50,478 nucleotides of DNA, taken from positions 1 to 50,478 of the forward strand of contig CAJAWW010000019.1 of assembly GCA_903946745.1 (NCBI GenBank), read 5' to 3'. The position numbers and the translations under genes are program-made. The notes under the pieces were generated by a model. That model was given only the letters and a program-made list of their open reading frames with translations. It was not told the origin of the DNA and made no database searches. This DNA comes from an uncultured beta proteobacterium. Lineage in GTDB: Bacteria > Pseudomonadota > Gammaproteobacteria > Burkholderiales > Rhodocyclaceae. Shown one piece after another: positions 34,774-42,740 of this stretch. How positions within the stretch are numbered: position 1 is the stretch's first letter; every line of letters begins with the position of its first letter.

Positions 34774-35070
34774 TTATTTCTTTTTCGCGGCTTTCTTGCC
34801 GGCCACGGCAGCCTTGAAACCGGCACCTGCGGTAAAGCGCGGCACAGTCGTTGCGGCGATCTTCAATTCCTTGCCGGTTTGCGGGTTACGCCCCGTACGC
34901 GCTGCGCGCTTGGACGACTTAAACGTACCAAAACCAATCAGGGTAACAGTGTCGCCCTTGGAAACAGCCTTGACCACGGCGGCCGTAAAGGCATCCAGGG
35001 CATTGCCCGCAGCAACTTTCGAGAGGTCGGTTTCTTTGGCAATGATTTCGATTAGTTCAGACTTGTTCAT
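34774..35070 (-). CDS. hup: HU family nucleoid DNA-binding protein
   Basis: A 98-residue HU protein. The start [20 protein letters not shown], the signature [20 protein letters not shown] with the DNA-intercalating RNP turn, and the [10 protein letters not shown] strand are typical. An Ala/Lys tail (GKKAAKKK) extends the family core. AAGGAG lies nine bases upstream, an efficient site for an abundant protein. Confidence 0.95.
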   Translation of the reverse strand: MNKSELIEIIAKETDLSKVAAGNALDAFTAAVVKAVSKGDTVTLIGFGTFKSSKRAARTGRNPQTGKELKIAATTVPRFTAGAGFKAAVAGKKAAKKK

Positions 35071-35261
35071 TACGTATATCTCCTTGTTTGAATTTGGTCG
35101 GCGGTCTTAATGAGCCAAAAGAATTGTAGCCCTATTGCATGGCATGTCGAGAGGTGAATGCACAAAAAATAGAAATTTTTTATGAAAAAAACGGGAAAAA
35201 TCAGCCACTCACAAGGCTTTTTCTCAAAATCCAGGTGGATCAGTTGTTTCCGAGGGAACGA

Positions 35262-35417
35262 TTATTCGCCCGCAGAGGCTTTTTCTGGTCGTTTGTAATC
35301 CGGTTTGCTCTCCCGGTGTACGCGCGCATAGTAGGCAATCATCGAGAGGGTAAAGCACACGATCAGCAATCCGACAATGAACGGATGCGAAACGAGGTGA
35401 TAGATAAATTTATCCAT
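35262..35417 (-). CDS. Small single-pass membrane protein (51 residues)
   Basis: The reading frame MDKFIYHLVSHP, then FIVGLLIVCFTLSMIAYYA (one membrane helix), then a basic tail ARVHRESKPDYKRPEK. No good Shine-Dalgarno is visible. The hydrophobic core flanked by charged ends supports a real gene. It is the last gene of the minus-strand cluster, beyond the terminator at 35459-35501, so it needs its own promoter or read-through. Confidence 0.5.
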   Translation of the reverse strand: MDKFIYHLVSHPFIVGLLIVCFTLSMIAYYARVHRESKPDYKRPEKASAGE

Positions 35418-35458
35418 ATTTCGTTGTGTCGGTCAAAAAGAGAGCGGAATTTTGTGTC

Positions 35459-35501
35459 AAAAATGAACCAGAACCCTGCGTAGGCCGCAGCACGGTTCTG
35501 G
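35459..35501 (-). terminator. Terminator after the 51-residue gene at 35530-35685
   Basis: CCAGAACC-CTGCG (35468-35480) pairs with CGCAG (35486-35490) and GGTTCTGG (35494-35501) around the loop TAGGC with a 3-base bulge. The A-rich run at 35459-35467 becomes a U-rich run on the minus transcript. Confidence 0.65.
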
Positions 35502-35529
35502 TAGGGAGGTGCTTGCTACAGTGATTCGG

Positions 35530-35685
35530 CTATGTGGCACGACCCCATAATTCAACCGGAGCGCCAACCGTTCGACGCAGCGCCTCACGGACTTTTGGAG
35601 CGGTGAGGGGGACTTTGAATGTGATGGCTTGAGCAAACAGTTGACCGGTCAGTCGATAGAACCAGGTGCGGTGTCGTACGATCAT
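35530..35685 (-). CDS. Small unrecognised protein (51 residues)
   Basis: Starts at ATG 35685 with GAGGAG seven bases upstream. The protein (MIVRHRTWFYRLTGQLFAQA, ITFKVPLTAPKVREALRRTV, GAPVELWGRAT) is basic and has no membrane helix. No family is recognised. The strong ribosome binding site, the sensible composition and the following terminator support it. It lies downstream of the frame-broken gene on the same strand. Confidence 0.6.
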   Translation of the reverse strand: MIVRHRTWFYRLTGQLFAQAITFKVPLTAPKVREALRRTVGAPVELWGRAT

Positions 35686-35790
35686 GATCTACTCCTCGCG
35701 TTGGTTGCTGTGCAGCTATAAGGATTAACGTCACAATCGCGCAAAGCATTAGCCAACGTGGTCGCTGATTTGTACTTTACTGCGGGCACT

Positions 35791-36022
35791 TTATTTCTTG
35801 TACTTTGCAAATACGCGTTTTGCGTCTTGGTGGGCGCGATCCAAGGTGCAGAGCGATGGATCGTCATCGTGCACACAAAAAAAACTCGTCCGCCTGCGCG
35901 CACATCACTATCTTGATCGCTGTTTCATCATCCATGTCGTATAACTCTGTAATGAGTGTGGTGACCTCGTCAAGGTGTTGCTCATACGTCATCGTGCCAG
36001 CAGAATTGGAATTTGAACCCAT
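35791..36022 (-). pseudogene. Small gene interrupted by a frameshift at a T8 tract
   Basis: From ATG 36022 (GAGGAG upstream) frame 0 encodes MTYEQHLDEVTTLITELYDM and ETAIKIVMCAQADEFF, then reaches TTTTTTTT (plus-strand A8, 35877-35884) and ends two codons later in LCAR-stop (35864). Skipping one T joins it to an open frame of the same character (CVHDDDPSLCTLDRAHQDAK, RVFAKYKK) ending in TAA at 35791-35793. The joined product has 76 residues. This may be a disabled gene, a slippage-regulated gene, or a sequencing error in a homopolymer. Confidence 0.6.
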
Positions 36023-36038
36023 CGGTCACTCTCCTCGG

Positions 36039-36473
36039 TTACTCCTCTGATTTTATGTAGACCTGAGCGAATCGGTGATGTTCTGCGATGCCAAAATCAC
36101 CGTGGCCATATTGCAGTAGCCAGTCTTTTGCATTTCCGTACAAGATATCGCCACCCGCTGAGCGAGCGACTGAAAATGTTTCAGAAATTTGTTTGGCGAA
36201 AATGGGTATGGGTCTGGCTTGGTAGCGGCCATCTTCCCCCTCTCTGGTTGGTGGCACCGCTTCGTACTTCACATCAAAACGATGGCGGGAAACGCTCCAG
36301 CGGCTGCCGGTAGAGCCGGTAATCAGGGCATCTCCGGATTGGTAGCGGTTCAGTCCTTCCAGGCTCATTAGTTCGCCGTCTTCAGATGCAAAGCTTACGG
36401 CAACGATTTCTGTCTTGATGTAGCGCACGGCAGATGGGTCTGTTGTCAGATCGATATGTTGCAGCTTGAGCAT
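36039..36473 (-). CDS. Unrecognised protein, PGDYG-like domain
   Basis: A 144-residue soluble protein. The segments KTEIVAVSFASEDGELMSLE, RYQSGDALITGSTGSRWSVS and DWLLQYGHGDFGIAEHHRFA recall the PGDYG-type domain (gating strand with G-D-Y/F-G), of unknown function. The assignment rests on the pattern only. It precedes the frame-broken gene by 16 bases and follows the 157-residue gene by 13, so all are probably one transcript. Confidence 0.6.
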   Translation of the reverse strand: MLKLQHIDLTTDPSAVRYIKTEIVAVSFASEDGELMSLEGLNRYQSGDALITGSTGSRWSVSRHRFDVKYEAVPPTREGEDGRYQARPIPIFAKQISETFSVARSAGGDILYGNAKDWLLQYGHGDFGIAEHHRFAQVYIKSEE

Positions 36474-36486
36474 GATATGTCTCGAA

Positions 36487-36960
36487 CTATCGTGGCGCGG
36501 GAACCCTGCGCCAACGTCCTTCCGCCTTGAAATGCCGATCAGCCTTGGGCTTTGGCATCAAAAGGTTTTTCCCCCGTTCTTTCCGTGCAGCCTTGTGCGT
36601 CCTGACAGCAGTACTGAGTTGTGCATCGGTCAGTATCACCGGGGAGAATTTTTCTCTTGGGTTGTAGGTAGCAAGAGTGGCTTTTATAACAATGACGGCG
36701 TCTTGCGTCGTGGCTTTTTTGGGCGGCATCGACAAGATTTCCAGTGCTGCATCTGTCAGGGTGAATCTTTCGTCAGCTTCAGTCATCAAGCCATAGATGG
36801 ACAGTCGCTCAATCGCGTCGCCCAGTTTTTCGGGGAAAGGAATGAAGCCTTGAATCAGGTCGGCTGCAGCGATGATCTCAACGAGATCAGCCGGACGCCT
36901 CTTTGATGAAAGCGCTGTGGCCATCAGGATGATGACATCGGTTTCGTAGATCGGGTGCAT
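36487..36960 (-). CDS. Unrecognised protein, winged-helix-like N-terminus
   Basis: A 157-residue protein. Residues 10-80 (SSKRRPADLVEIIAAADLIQ, KLGDAIERLSIYGLMTEADE, RFTLTDAALEILS) have the helix-helix-wing rhythm of a small winged-helix domain. The C-terminal half is basic (TAVRTHKAARKERGKNLLMP, KAEGRWRRVPAPR) and may bind nucleic acid. No family is recognised. Mid-operon in the minus-strand cluster. Confidence 0.6.
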   Translation of the reverse strand: MHPIYETDVIILMATALSSKRRPADLVEIIAAADLIQGFIPFPEKLGDAIERLSIYGLMTEADERFTLTDAALEILSMPPKKATTQDAVIVIKATLATYNPREKFSPVILTDAQLSTAVRTHKAARKERGKNLLMPKPKADRHFKAEGRWRRVPAPR

Positions 36961-37020
36961 TGTGAACCTTTTATCTTGTGTGAAGCTCAGCGAACCAGTT
37001 CAGCACTTAATCAGCACTTA

Positions 37021-37404
37021 TCAGGACTTAACGAACATCGTAATCAGCGGCTGCTCACCGACCTGGCAACTCCAGTGGCCATGCACCCCGGGATCAAACG
37101 TTGCACCTTCTGGCAGAAGATCGGCAGAGTAGAAGTGCTCGCCCGGTTTGAAGGTTCGACTGCTGCCGTCTTGCAGCCCGATTTTCATTTCGCCGCCTAG
37201 TACAACCAGCCATTGTTTCTCGGTCGTGCAGTGGAACTGGCTGCGAAAGCCGACAGGACTTTGGCGGAATTGGCAGCCTGTGGTGGGGATGACTGACGAC
37301 AACATTGACTGTGGAGAGCCCTCGGTCAGTGCGATAGGTTCCTCACGAAATTTTGCACGACCGTCAGTGTCAGTAAAGAGAATGACTTTTGTAAACGTTG
37401 GCAC
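37021..37404 (-). CDS. Cupin-fold protein
   Basis: A 127-residue single cupin domain. The two motifs are degenerate: GFRSQFHCTTEKQWLVVLGG has one His and a Gln where a metal-binding cupin has two His and a Glu, and GEHFYSADLLPEGATFDPGVHGH is the second motif. Similar small cupins act as sensors or as enzyme subunits. Substrate is unknown. It follows the 194-residue gene by 2 bases, so the two are coupled. Confidence 0.65.
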   Translation of the reverse strand: MPTFTKVILFTDTDGRAKFREEPIALTEGSPQSMLSSVIPTTGCQFRQSPVGFRSQFHCTTEKQWLVVLGGEMKIGLQDGSSRTFKPGEHFYSADLLPEGATFDPGVHGHWSCQVGEQPLITMFVKS

Positions 37405-37406
37405 GG

Positions 37407-37991
37407 CTATACGCTATCTGTATGTTTGATTTCGTATCGTTTCCCGGTGCGGTCGACGACATATATTTCACCGATGGTCTTGGTCACGCCGAAGTCGAGC
37501 GGCTCGTTTCCGTAGTACGGATCCAGGAGGGCATAATTTCGCCCCTTGGCCAGCGCAACATGCTCAAGGTCAAAGCTTAGCTTCAGCGGGTCGAAGTTGG
37601 CAATTTCAGCGTTTACAAAATCACCTTGATGCGAAACTTCCAGAATCACACTATAAGTGGCTGGCGGCACGTCATCATAGACGTTGATTGCGGGTGGCAT
37701 CACGTTGCGGCACTGGCCCTTGATGTTGGGCCACGAACTATGAAATTTTTTGCCATCAATGGCGACTGTCGTTTCATCGAGGAATGGCGCGGTGATGTAG
37801 GCACCAGCCTCAATGAGCTGGCTTTTTAAATCCTCGAATATGTCGTCTGATATGCCTGACTGGGTAAAGCATCCGAACGTCTCGTGATCGATATCCAGCA
37901 CATGAAACGAAAGCCCCCGGCCTGAAATAACGACCTTGGTCATCTTGGTCATTGTGGTGCTGGATTTTTTTGCGGGTTTACGTGGTGCCAT
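37407..37991 (-). CDS. Unrecognised protein (194 residues)
   Basis: First gene of the minus-strand cluster. After a basic N-terminus (MAPRKPAKKSSTTMTK) the protein has alternating beta-strand segments (KVVISGRGLSFHVLDIDHET, NVYDDVPPATYSVILEVSHQ, FDLEHVALAKGRNYALLDPY). No signal peptide or membrane segment. No family is recognised. Met14 or Met17 are alternative starts. It is divergent from the bcs locus, with about 90-120 bp before the Cys-rich upstream frame. Confidence 0.6.
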   Translation of the reverse strand: MAPRKPAKKSSTTMTKMTKVVISGRGLSFHVLDIDHETFGCFTQSGISDDIFEDLKSQLIEAGAYITAPFLDETTVAIDGKKFHSSWPNIKGQCRNVMPPAINVYDDVPPATYSVILEVSHQGDFVNAEIANFDPLKLSFDLEHVALAKGRNYALLDPYYGNEPLDFGVTKTIGEIYVVDRTGKRYEIKHTDSV

Positions 37992-38108
37992 TTGATATTC
38001 CTTTAATGTCAGAGTATAGATGCTACCTTAGTCCGTGGTGGCCGTAGCATTCGTGTTTCTTCGATACAATCCGGATCCGACATGAGCGGTACCACAGGAG
38101 TATTTGTG

Positions 38109-38258
38109 ATGCGCAATCAGAGGGTGTGGCGTCAATTTGTCATCCGTATGTCATTTAAGCGACCGCGTGAAACGACCTGTATCACCTGTATCCGTTGTAT
38201 CAGTTGTCGCCAAACTCAGCGTTTCGGTTTTCACTATAGTCAATTGTGCTCCCGGTAA
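38109..38258 (+). CDS. Short Cys-rich upstream reading frame overlapping bcsA
   Basis: ATG 38109 has AGGAG eight bases upstream; an in-frame ATG at 38082 is also possible. The 49-residue product includes RETTCITCIRCISCRQTQRF, with four cysteines in a C-x2-C-x2-C-x2-C pattern made by TGTATC repeats. Its stop (38256-38258) lies beyond the bcsA GTG start (38246), so ribosomes finishing it would sit on the bcsA start, which itself lacks a ribosome binding site. It may be a leader peptide that controls bcsA by coupling. It could also be a chance frame. Confidence 0.4.
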   Translation: MRNQRVWRQFVIRMSFKRPRETTCITCIRCISCRQTQRFGFHYSQLCSR

Positions 38259-40486
38259 TCGCTCCGCCTCCTTCGCTCCTTGATCGTTGGCAAACGCCGA
38301 CGCTAATCATCATTTTTGTGGGGCTTCTGGTCTATCTTGATCGGTTTTCTACCAGTTATCTGGGGCATTTTCACCAAATGGTCATCGGGTGGGGGGCGCT
38401 TGGGATTCTGTATGTAATGTATTTTTTTCGCAAATCGCGTTCGATGCCTTTGCGAATGACGTTTATCTTGATCTCTGCGTTTCTGGCTTTTCGCTACATG
38501 TACTGGCGATCCACTGAAAGCTTGATGTACACCGGGCCGGCTGACTTTATCGGTATGACGGCTCTGTATCTGGCGGAGCTATATGCCTTTGTGATTCATT
38601 TTCTCGGCATGTTGCTGAATGCTTGGCCGCTCAAGCAGCCGCAGATTGATCCCCCGGTCGATCAGAGCACATGGCCGACGGTTGATATTTTCATTCCGAC
38701 CTACAATGAGTCTGATGACATTATTCGCGTCACGACGATTGCCGCGATGCAGATGGACTATCCCAAGGATAAGTTTCATGTGCATATTCTTGATGACGGC
38801 GGAACTATGGCCAAGCGGCAACACTCGGAAAACGGCATGTCGGCGTGGGAGCGTCACTACCGGTTGCGACGGATGGCTGAAGGTCTCGGTGCGCGCTACA
38901 TCACGCGGCCGCTGAATCTCCAGGCCAAGGCGGGCAATGTGAATCATGCCCTGAAGCATACCGATGGCGATCTGGTTTTGATTCTTGACTGCGATCATAT
39001 TCCTACGCGCGATATGCTCAGGCGCACGATTGGGTTTTTCATGGCTGATCCGAAACTCTTTCTGGTGCAAACTCCGCACTTTTTTATTAACCCGACTCCG
39101 GTTGAAAAAAACCTTGGCGGAATATCAAACCCGCCTGGTGAGAACGACATGTTTTATCGTGTCATTCACCCAGGTCTGGATTTCTGGGGTGCCAGCTACT
39201 TCTGTGGGTCCGCGGCCATGCTACGGCGCACCCACGTCATGGAAAACGGTGGGTTGAGCGGGAAAACCATTACCGAGGATGCTGAAACCGCCTTTGCGTT
39301 GCACGGGCGTGGCTATCGAAGCGTTTATTTTGAACGGCCGATGGTGTGCGGCCTGTCGCCGGAAAGCTATGACGACTATGTGATTCAGCGGCAGCGATGG
39401 GCGCAAGGCATGTTGCAGATGTTTCTGTTGAGCAACCCGCTGTTCACCAAGGGGCTCACGTTGGCGCAGCGTGTTTGTTATTTCAACTCATGCTTTTTCT
39501 GGTTTTTCGGCATTGTTCGCTTCATCTATTTCATTGCGCCGGCGACATTCCTGCTCTTTGGGCTGCAGATCTATGCCGCATCGTGGTTGCAGATTCTCGC
39601 GTTTGTGTTGCCTTATGTGCTCAGTGGCTGGATCGTGATGGACTTTTTTTATTCGCGGGCGCGGCAGCCATTTTTTTCAGAGGTGTATGAAAGCGTGCAG
39701 TCGATGTTCCTGATGCCCGCAGTGCTGTCTGTATTTATTAATCCAACCAAGCCAACCTTCAAGGTGACGCCCAAGGGGCAGATGCTGGAGCGCGAGTCGT
39801 TGAATCCGATGTCTGTATCGTTTTTGCTGGTGATCGCGATTAACTTACTGGCGCTGTCAATGGCAATTTACAAGTGGTTCGACTATCCCATGTTGCGGGA
39901 TGTGATCGCGGTAACGGCGGTGTGGTCACTGTATAACCTGTTTCTTGCGCTGGTATCGTTGGGTGCGTTCTGGGAGCGCAAGCAGATTCGCAATCATCAT
40001 CGGATCGGTTCGGATGGGGTGATCAGCGTGACAGTGCCGCGTTTGCGTGAGACGTTTGACGGTGAAATTATGGATGTGTCACTGAAAGGCATCGGCTTTA
40101 AGATTAAAACCGATGCAGTGTTCCAGTCGATGGAACGCGTCACGCTAGATGTCTGTGATAGCGACGGCCACACCTATCAGTTTGATGCACGACTGCAGCG
40201 CGTTGCGGCGAATGGCGGGGATATATTCTGCGGCTCTGAATTCATGCACGCGGATCCCTGTGACCCGCAGGCGATTCGATTCGTGTTTGGTGACAGCGAT
40301 CGCTGGATGCGACTCTGGATGCGCAAGCAGGAAATGAAGGGCACGTTCAGGAATTTGTTGCACTTTATTGGTCTTGGCATGCGGGGGATGAAAGGTAGTG
40401 GGCAGATGCTGGTCGATCGTGTGCTTTATCTGTACCGCATGATTGTTTCCGCGCTGCGTCGCTACGCAGCGACGTATCTCCGCTAA
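38246..40486 (+). CDS. bcsA: Cellulose synthase catalytic subunit BcsA
   Basis: A 746-residue inner-membrane processive glycosyltransferase that makes beta-1,4-glucan from UDP-glucose. TMs precede the GT2 domain (about 145-395), whose motifs are all intact: D183/D184 in ILDDGG, D248-C-D250 in LILDCDHIPT, T343-E-D345 in KTITEDAET, and QRQRW (381-385). After more TMs a PilZ domain follows, with RNHHR (582-586) and DVSLKG (610-615), so it should be activated by c-di-GMP. The N-terminus lacks the extra region of enterobacterial BcsA. Only GTG 38246 (or ATT before it) can start the frame; no Shine-Dalgarno is visible. Confidence 0.95.
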   Translation: MLPVIAPPPSLLDRWQTPTLIIIFVGLLVYLDRFSTSYLGHFHQMVIGWGALGILYVMYFFRKSRSMPLRMTFILISAFLAFRYMYWRSTESLMYTGPADFIGMTALYLAELYAFVIHFLGMLLNAWPLKQPQIDPPVDQSTWPTVDIFIPTYNESDDIIRVTTIAAMQMDYPKDKFHVHILDDGGTMAKRQHSENGMSAWERHYRLRRMAEGLGARYITRPLNLQAKAGNVNHALKHTDGDLVLILDCDHIPTRDMLRRTIGFFMADPKLFLVQTPHFFINPTPVEKNLGGISNPPGENDMFYRVIHPGLDFWGASYFCGSAAMLRRTHVMENGGLSGKTITEDAETAFALHGRGYRSVYFERPMVCGLSPESYDDYVIQRQRWAQGMLQMFLLSNPLFTKGLTLAQRVCYFNSCFFWFFGIVRFIYFIAPATFLLFGLQIYAASWLQILAFVLPYVLSGWIVMDFFYSRARQPFFSEVYESVQSMFLMPAVLSVFINPTKPTFKVTPKGQMLERESLNPMSVSFLLVIAINLLALSMAIYKWFDYPMLRDVIAVTAVWSLYNLFLALVSLGAFWERKQIRNHHRIGSDGVISVTVPRLRETFDGEIMDVSLKGIGFKIKTDAVFQSMERVTLDVCDSDGHTYQFDARLQRVAANGGDIFCGSEFMHADPCDPQAIRFVFGDSDRWMRLWMRKQEMKGTFRNLLHFIGLGMRGMKGSGQMLVDRVLYLYRMIVSALRRYAATYLR

Positions 40487-40540
40487 TTCCGGCTGATTCA
40501 GTCGCACGCAGGTGATGCTGCTTTGCTATTATTCGGATCC

Positions 40541-42712
40541 ATGAAACGCGTGCGGATGTTGTTCCTGCTGATCGCTGCTCTTTTGCCAGCGCTGGCAGGT
40601 GCCGTTGTCACTGAATTTCCACTGACCCGGTTTTTGCCATTCCCCAGTCTGGAATTGCGCTGTGTGGCAGACGAACAGACGATCGAGGTGCCTGTTCCGT
40701 TGCGTTGGAATATTCGCAGTGTGAAGTTGAAGCTTTATTACGCCGTTTCCACTGCGCTGCTGGCCAAAACCTCAAATCTGCTCATCAAGGTGAATGGCAC
40801 ACCCGTCATGCAGACAAAGCTGGTCTCCATCTCTGCGGACGATCCGCTATCGGTCGTCATTCCGGTAGGACTGTTTAAGCCGGGCTACAACAAGCTCACA
40901 TTTGCTGTGTCGCAGCATTATTCCGACAAGGAGTGCGAGTTACCGTGTTCGTCGTCGTTGTGGACCAGTATCAAGATTCCTCTCTCCACGTTGACATTTG
41001 ACTACGAAATGCGCGCGGTGCCGCGGCAACTTTCGAGTGTCAGTGAATACATTTTCGACCCTAAACTGGCTACCGATAACCGGGTTCATCTGGCATTCAA
41101 CACCACCGATGATCAGGTCGCAAGTCTGGCCGCAGTTGCGGCTTCCGGCGTGGCGCGACGTTTTGATTACCGCAAGGTCACCTTTAGCGTTTCCGATATT
41201 CTGGAGTATGGGCGCGACAACGTTGTGATCGGAACGGATGCTTTTGTGCGGCCCCTGTTGGGCAATGCCCTTCCGCCCGCGACGGATGAAAAAGGTGGGC
41301 TGCTCAAAATTCTGCCCATGCGGCGTAGTGATGGAACCATTGACGAGCAGCACGCCCTGATTGTCGTGACTGGCAAGACCATGGAAGAGGTCAAACTGGC
41401 AGCCATGACGCTGGCCAATATTTCGCTTGCCTATCCTGGCTCTGATGAACTGCGTGCGGTGGGTTTTTCGTTGCCGGAAATTTCTGCGTATGGCGGTCGC
41501 AACATTATTTCTTCGGACAAAGTGTATAGCTTCAAGACGCTTGACGCGCCGACCCGAACAATGGCGGGTTTGAATGCACAGGCCATACGCATAAATTTCC
41601 GTTTGCCGGCCGACTTTCTCATCAAGCAGAACCGTACGGTGGAATTGATATTGAATTTTGCCTATGGCGCCGGCATGCGCCCCGATTCTGCGTTGAATGT
41701 CATTGTCAACGATCAGGCGGTGCGCGCCATCCCGCTACAGAATCCGGAAGGCGGTTTTTTTGAGAAGTACAAACTGGACATTCCTACTTATGTGTTCCGG
41801 CCAGGTGACAATTCGATTACCTTTTCACCGGAGTTGCACGTTGCTGGCCGCGAATGCGATGTGGTCCAGCCGGGCAACCTGTTTTTCACGCTGTTCGATA
41901 ACTCGACATTCAAGTTCCCCTACATGCCGCACTTCATCGACATGCCTCGGCTTGAACTATTCATGTTGAACGGATTCCCGTTTACCCGCTGGCCGGATGG
42001 TTTTGAAGGTTCGATCTACATTACGAGGCCGTCTGTCGATTCACTGAGTGCAGCGATGAATCTGGTTGGCCTGATGACGCAAAAGAACGGATTCCCGCTG
42101 CTGAACATGGCGCTGACCTATAAGCCCCCGAGCAATTCCACCGGAGACCTGATTGTGATCGGTGATGTATTCAGTGTGCCGAAAGAGCTTGCAGTTGCAT
42201 CGCCGCTACAGGTGGGGAAAACTGCAAGAATTCCCTATCCCATCATCCGTAGTTGGCAAATGGAAACGAATTTTGCCTTCAGTGACCAAGTCAGCCGCAT
42301 GGGCAGTAATCGCGGATTGATGATGGAATTTGAATCACCGTTCCAGGCGGGTCGCAGTGCGCTGCTGTTCGCCGCGGACGAGCAGGCTGATTTGGTGCGC
42401 TTGTCGGAGCAGTTGCTGGATCCGGAGATCCAGAGCCAGATCAACGGCGACCTGATTATTTTTGAATTTCTCGACCCGAAGACCAAGGTCACGGCATTGT
42501 CGGTCGGTAAACGTTACACGACCGGAAAGCAAGGCAAGGTGGATTGGATCGATACGGGTATGGATCGACTCGATTCTTTGTTGTACGCGAACAAGGCGGT
42601 GTTTTACGGCTTGCTCGTAGTCGCGCTGGCCGGGTTGAGTTGGGTACTGTTTGTGGCTATCCGTCGTTATCGGATTCGCCGGCTTAAAACGGTGGCTGGG
42701 AAGGGCGACTGA
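40541..42712 (+). CDS. bcsB: Cellulose synthase periplasmic subunit BcsB
   Basis: A 723-residue partner of BcsA that guides the glucan through the periplasm and anchors by a C-terminal helix. Signal peptide (MKRVRMLFLLIAALLPALAG), then the repeated carbohydrate-binding and flavodoxin-like domains (KLYYAVSTALLAKTSNLLIK, SLWTSIKIPLSTLTFDYEMR, LELFMLNGFPFTRWPDGFEG), and a final TM helix (AVFYGLLVVALAGLSWVLFV) with a basic tail. Start at ATG 40541; a TTG at 40523 is in frame but would precede the signal peptide. It follows bcsA by 54 bases. Confidence 0.94.
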   Translation: MKRVRMLFLLIAALLPALAGAVVTEFPLTRFLPFPSLELRCVADEQTIEVPVPLRWNIRSVKLKLYYAVSTALLAKTSNLLIKVNGTPVMQTKLVSISADDPLSVVIPVGLFKPGYNKLTFAVSQHYSDKECELPCSSSLWTSIKIPLSTLTFDYEMRAVPRQLSSVSEYIFDPKLATDNRVHLAFNTTDDQVASLAAVAASGVARRFDYRKVTFSVSDILEYGRDNVVIGTDAFVRPLLGNALPPATDEKGGLLKILPMRRSDGTIDEQHALIVVTGKTMEEVKLAAMTLANISLAYPGSDELRAVGFSLPEISAYGGRNIISSDKVYSFKTLDAPTRTMAGLNAQAIRINFRLPADFLIKQNRTVELILNFAYGAGMRPDSALNVIVNDQAVRAIPLQNPEGGFFEKYKLDIPTYVFRPGDNSITFSPELHVAGRECDVVQPGNLFFTLFDNSTFKFPYMPHFIDMPRLELFMLNGFPFTRWPDGFEGSIYITRPSVDSLSAAMNLVGLMTQKNGFPLLNMALTYKPPSNSTGDLIVIGDVFSVPKELAVASPLQVGKTARIPYPIIRSWQMETNFAFSDQVSRMGSNRGLMMEFESPFQAGRSALLFAADEQADLVRLSEQLLDPEIQSQINGDLIIFEFLDPKTKVTALSVGKRYTTGKQGKVDWIDTGMDRLDSLLYANKAVFYGLLVVALAGLSWVLFVAIRRYRIRRLKTVAGKGD

Positions 42713-42740
42713 AACCCGGCAGAGATGTCAGTGCGGGACG

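Noticed and set aside
35682-35903. Minus-strand 73-codon frame overlapping the frame-broken gene
   Set aside because: It continues the wrong frame after the T8 tract and has no ribosome binding site; the +1 frame gives a more coherent protein and a stop before the next gene.
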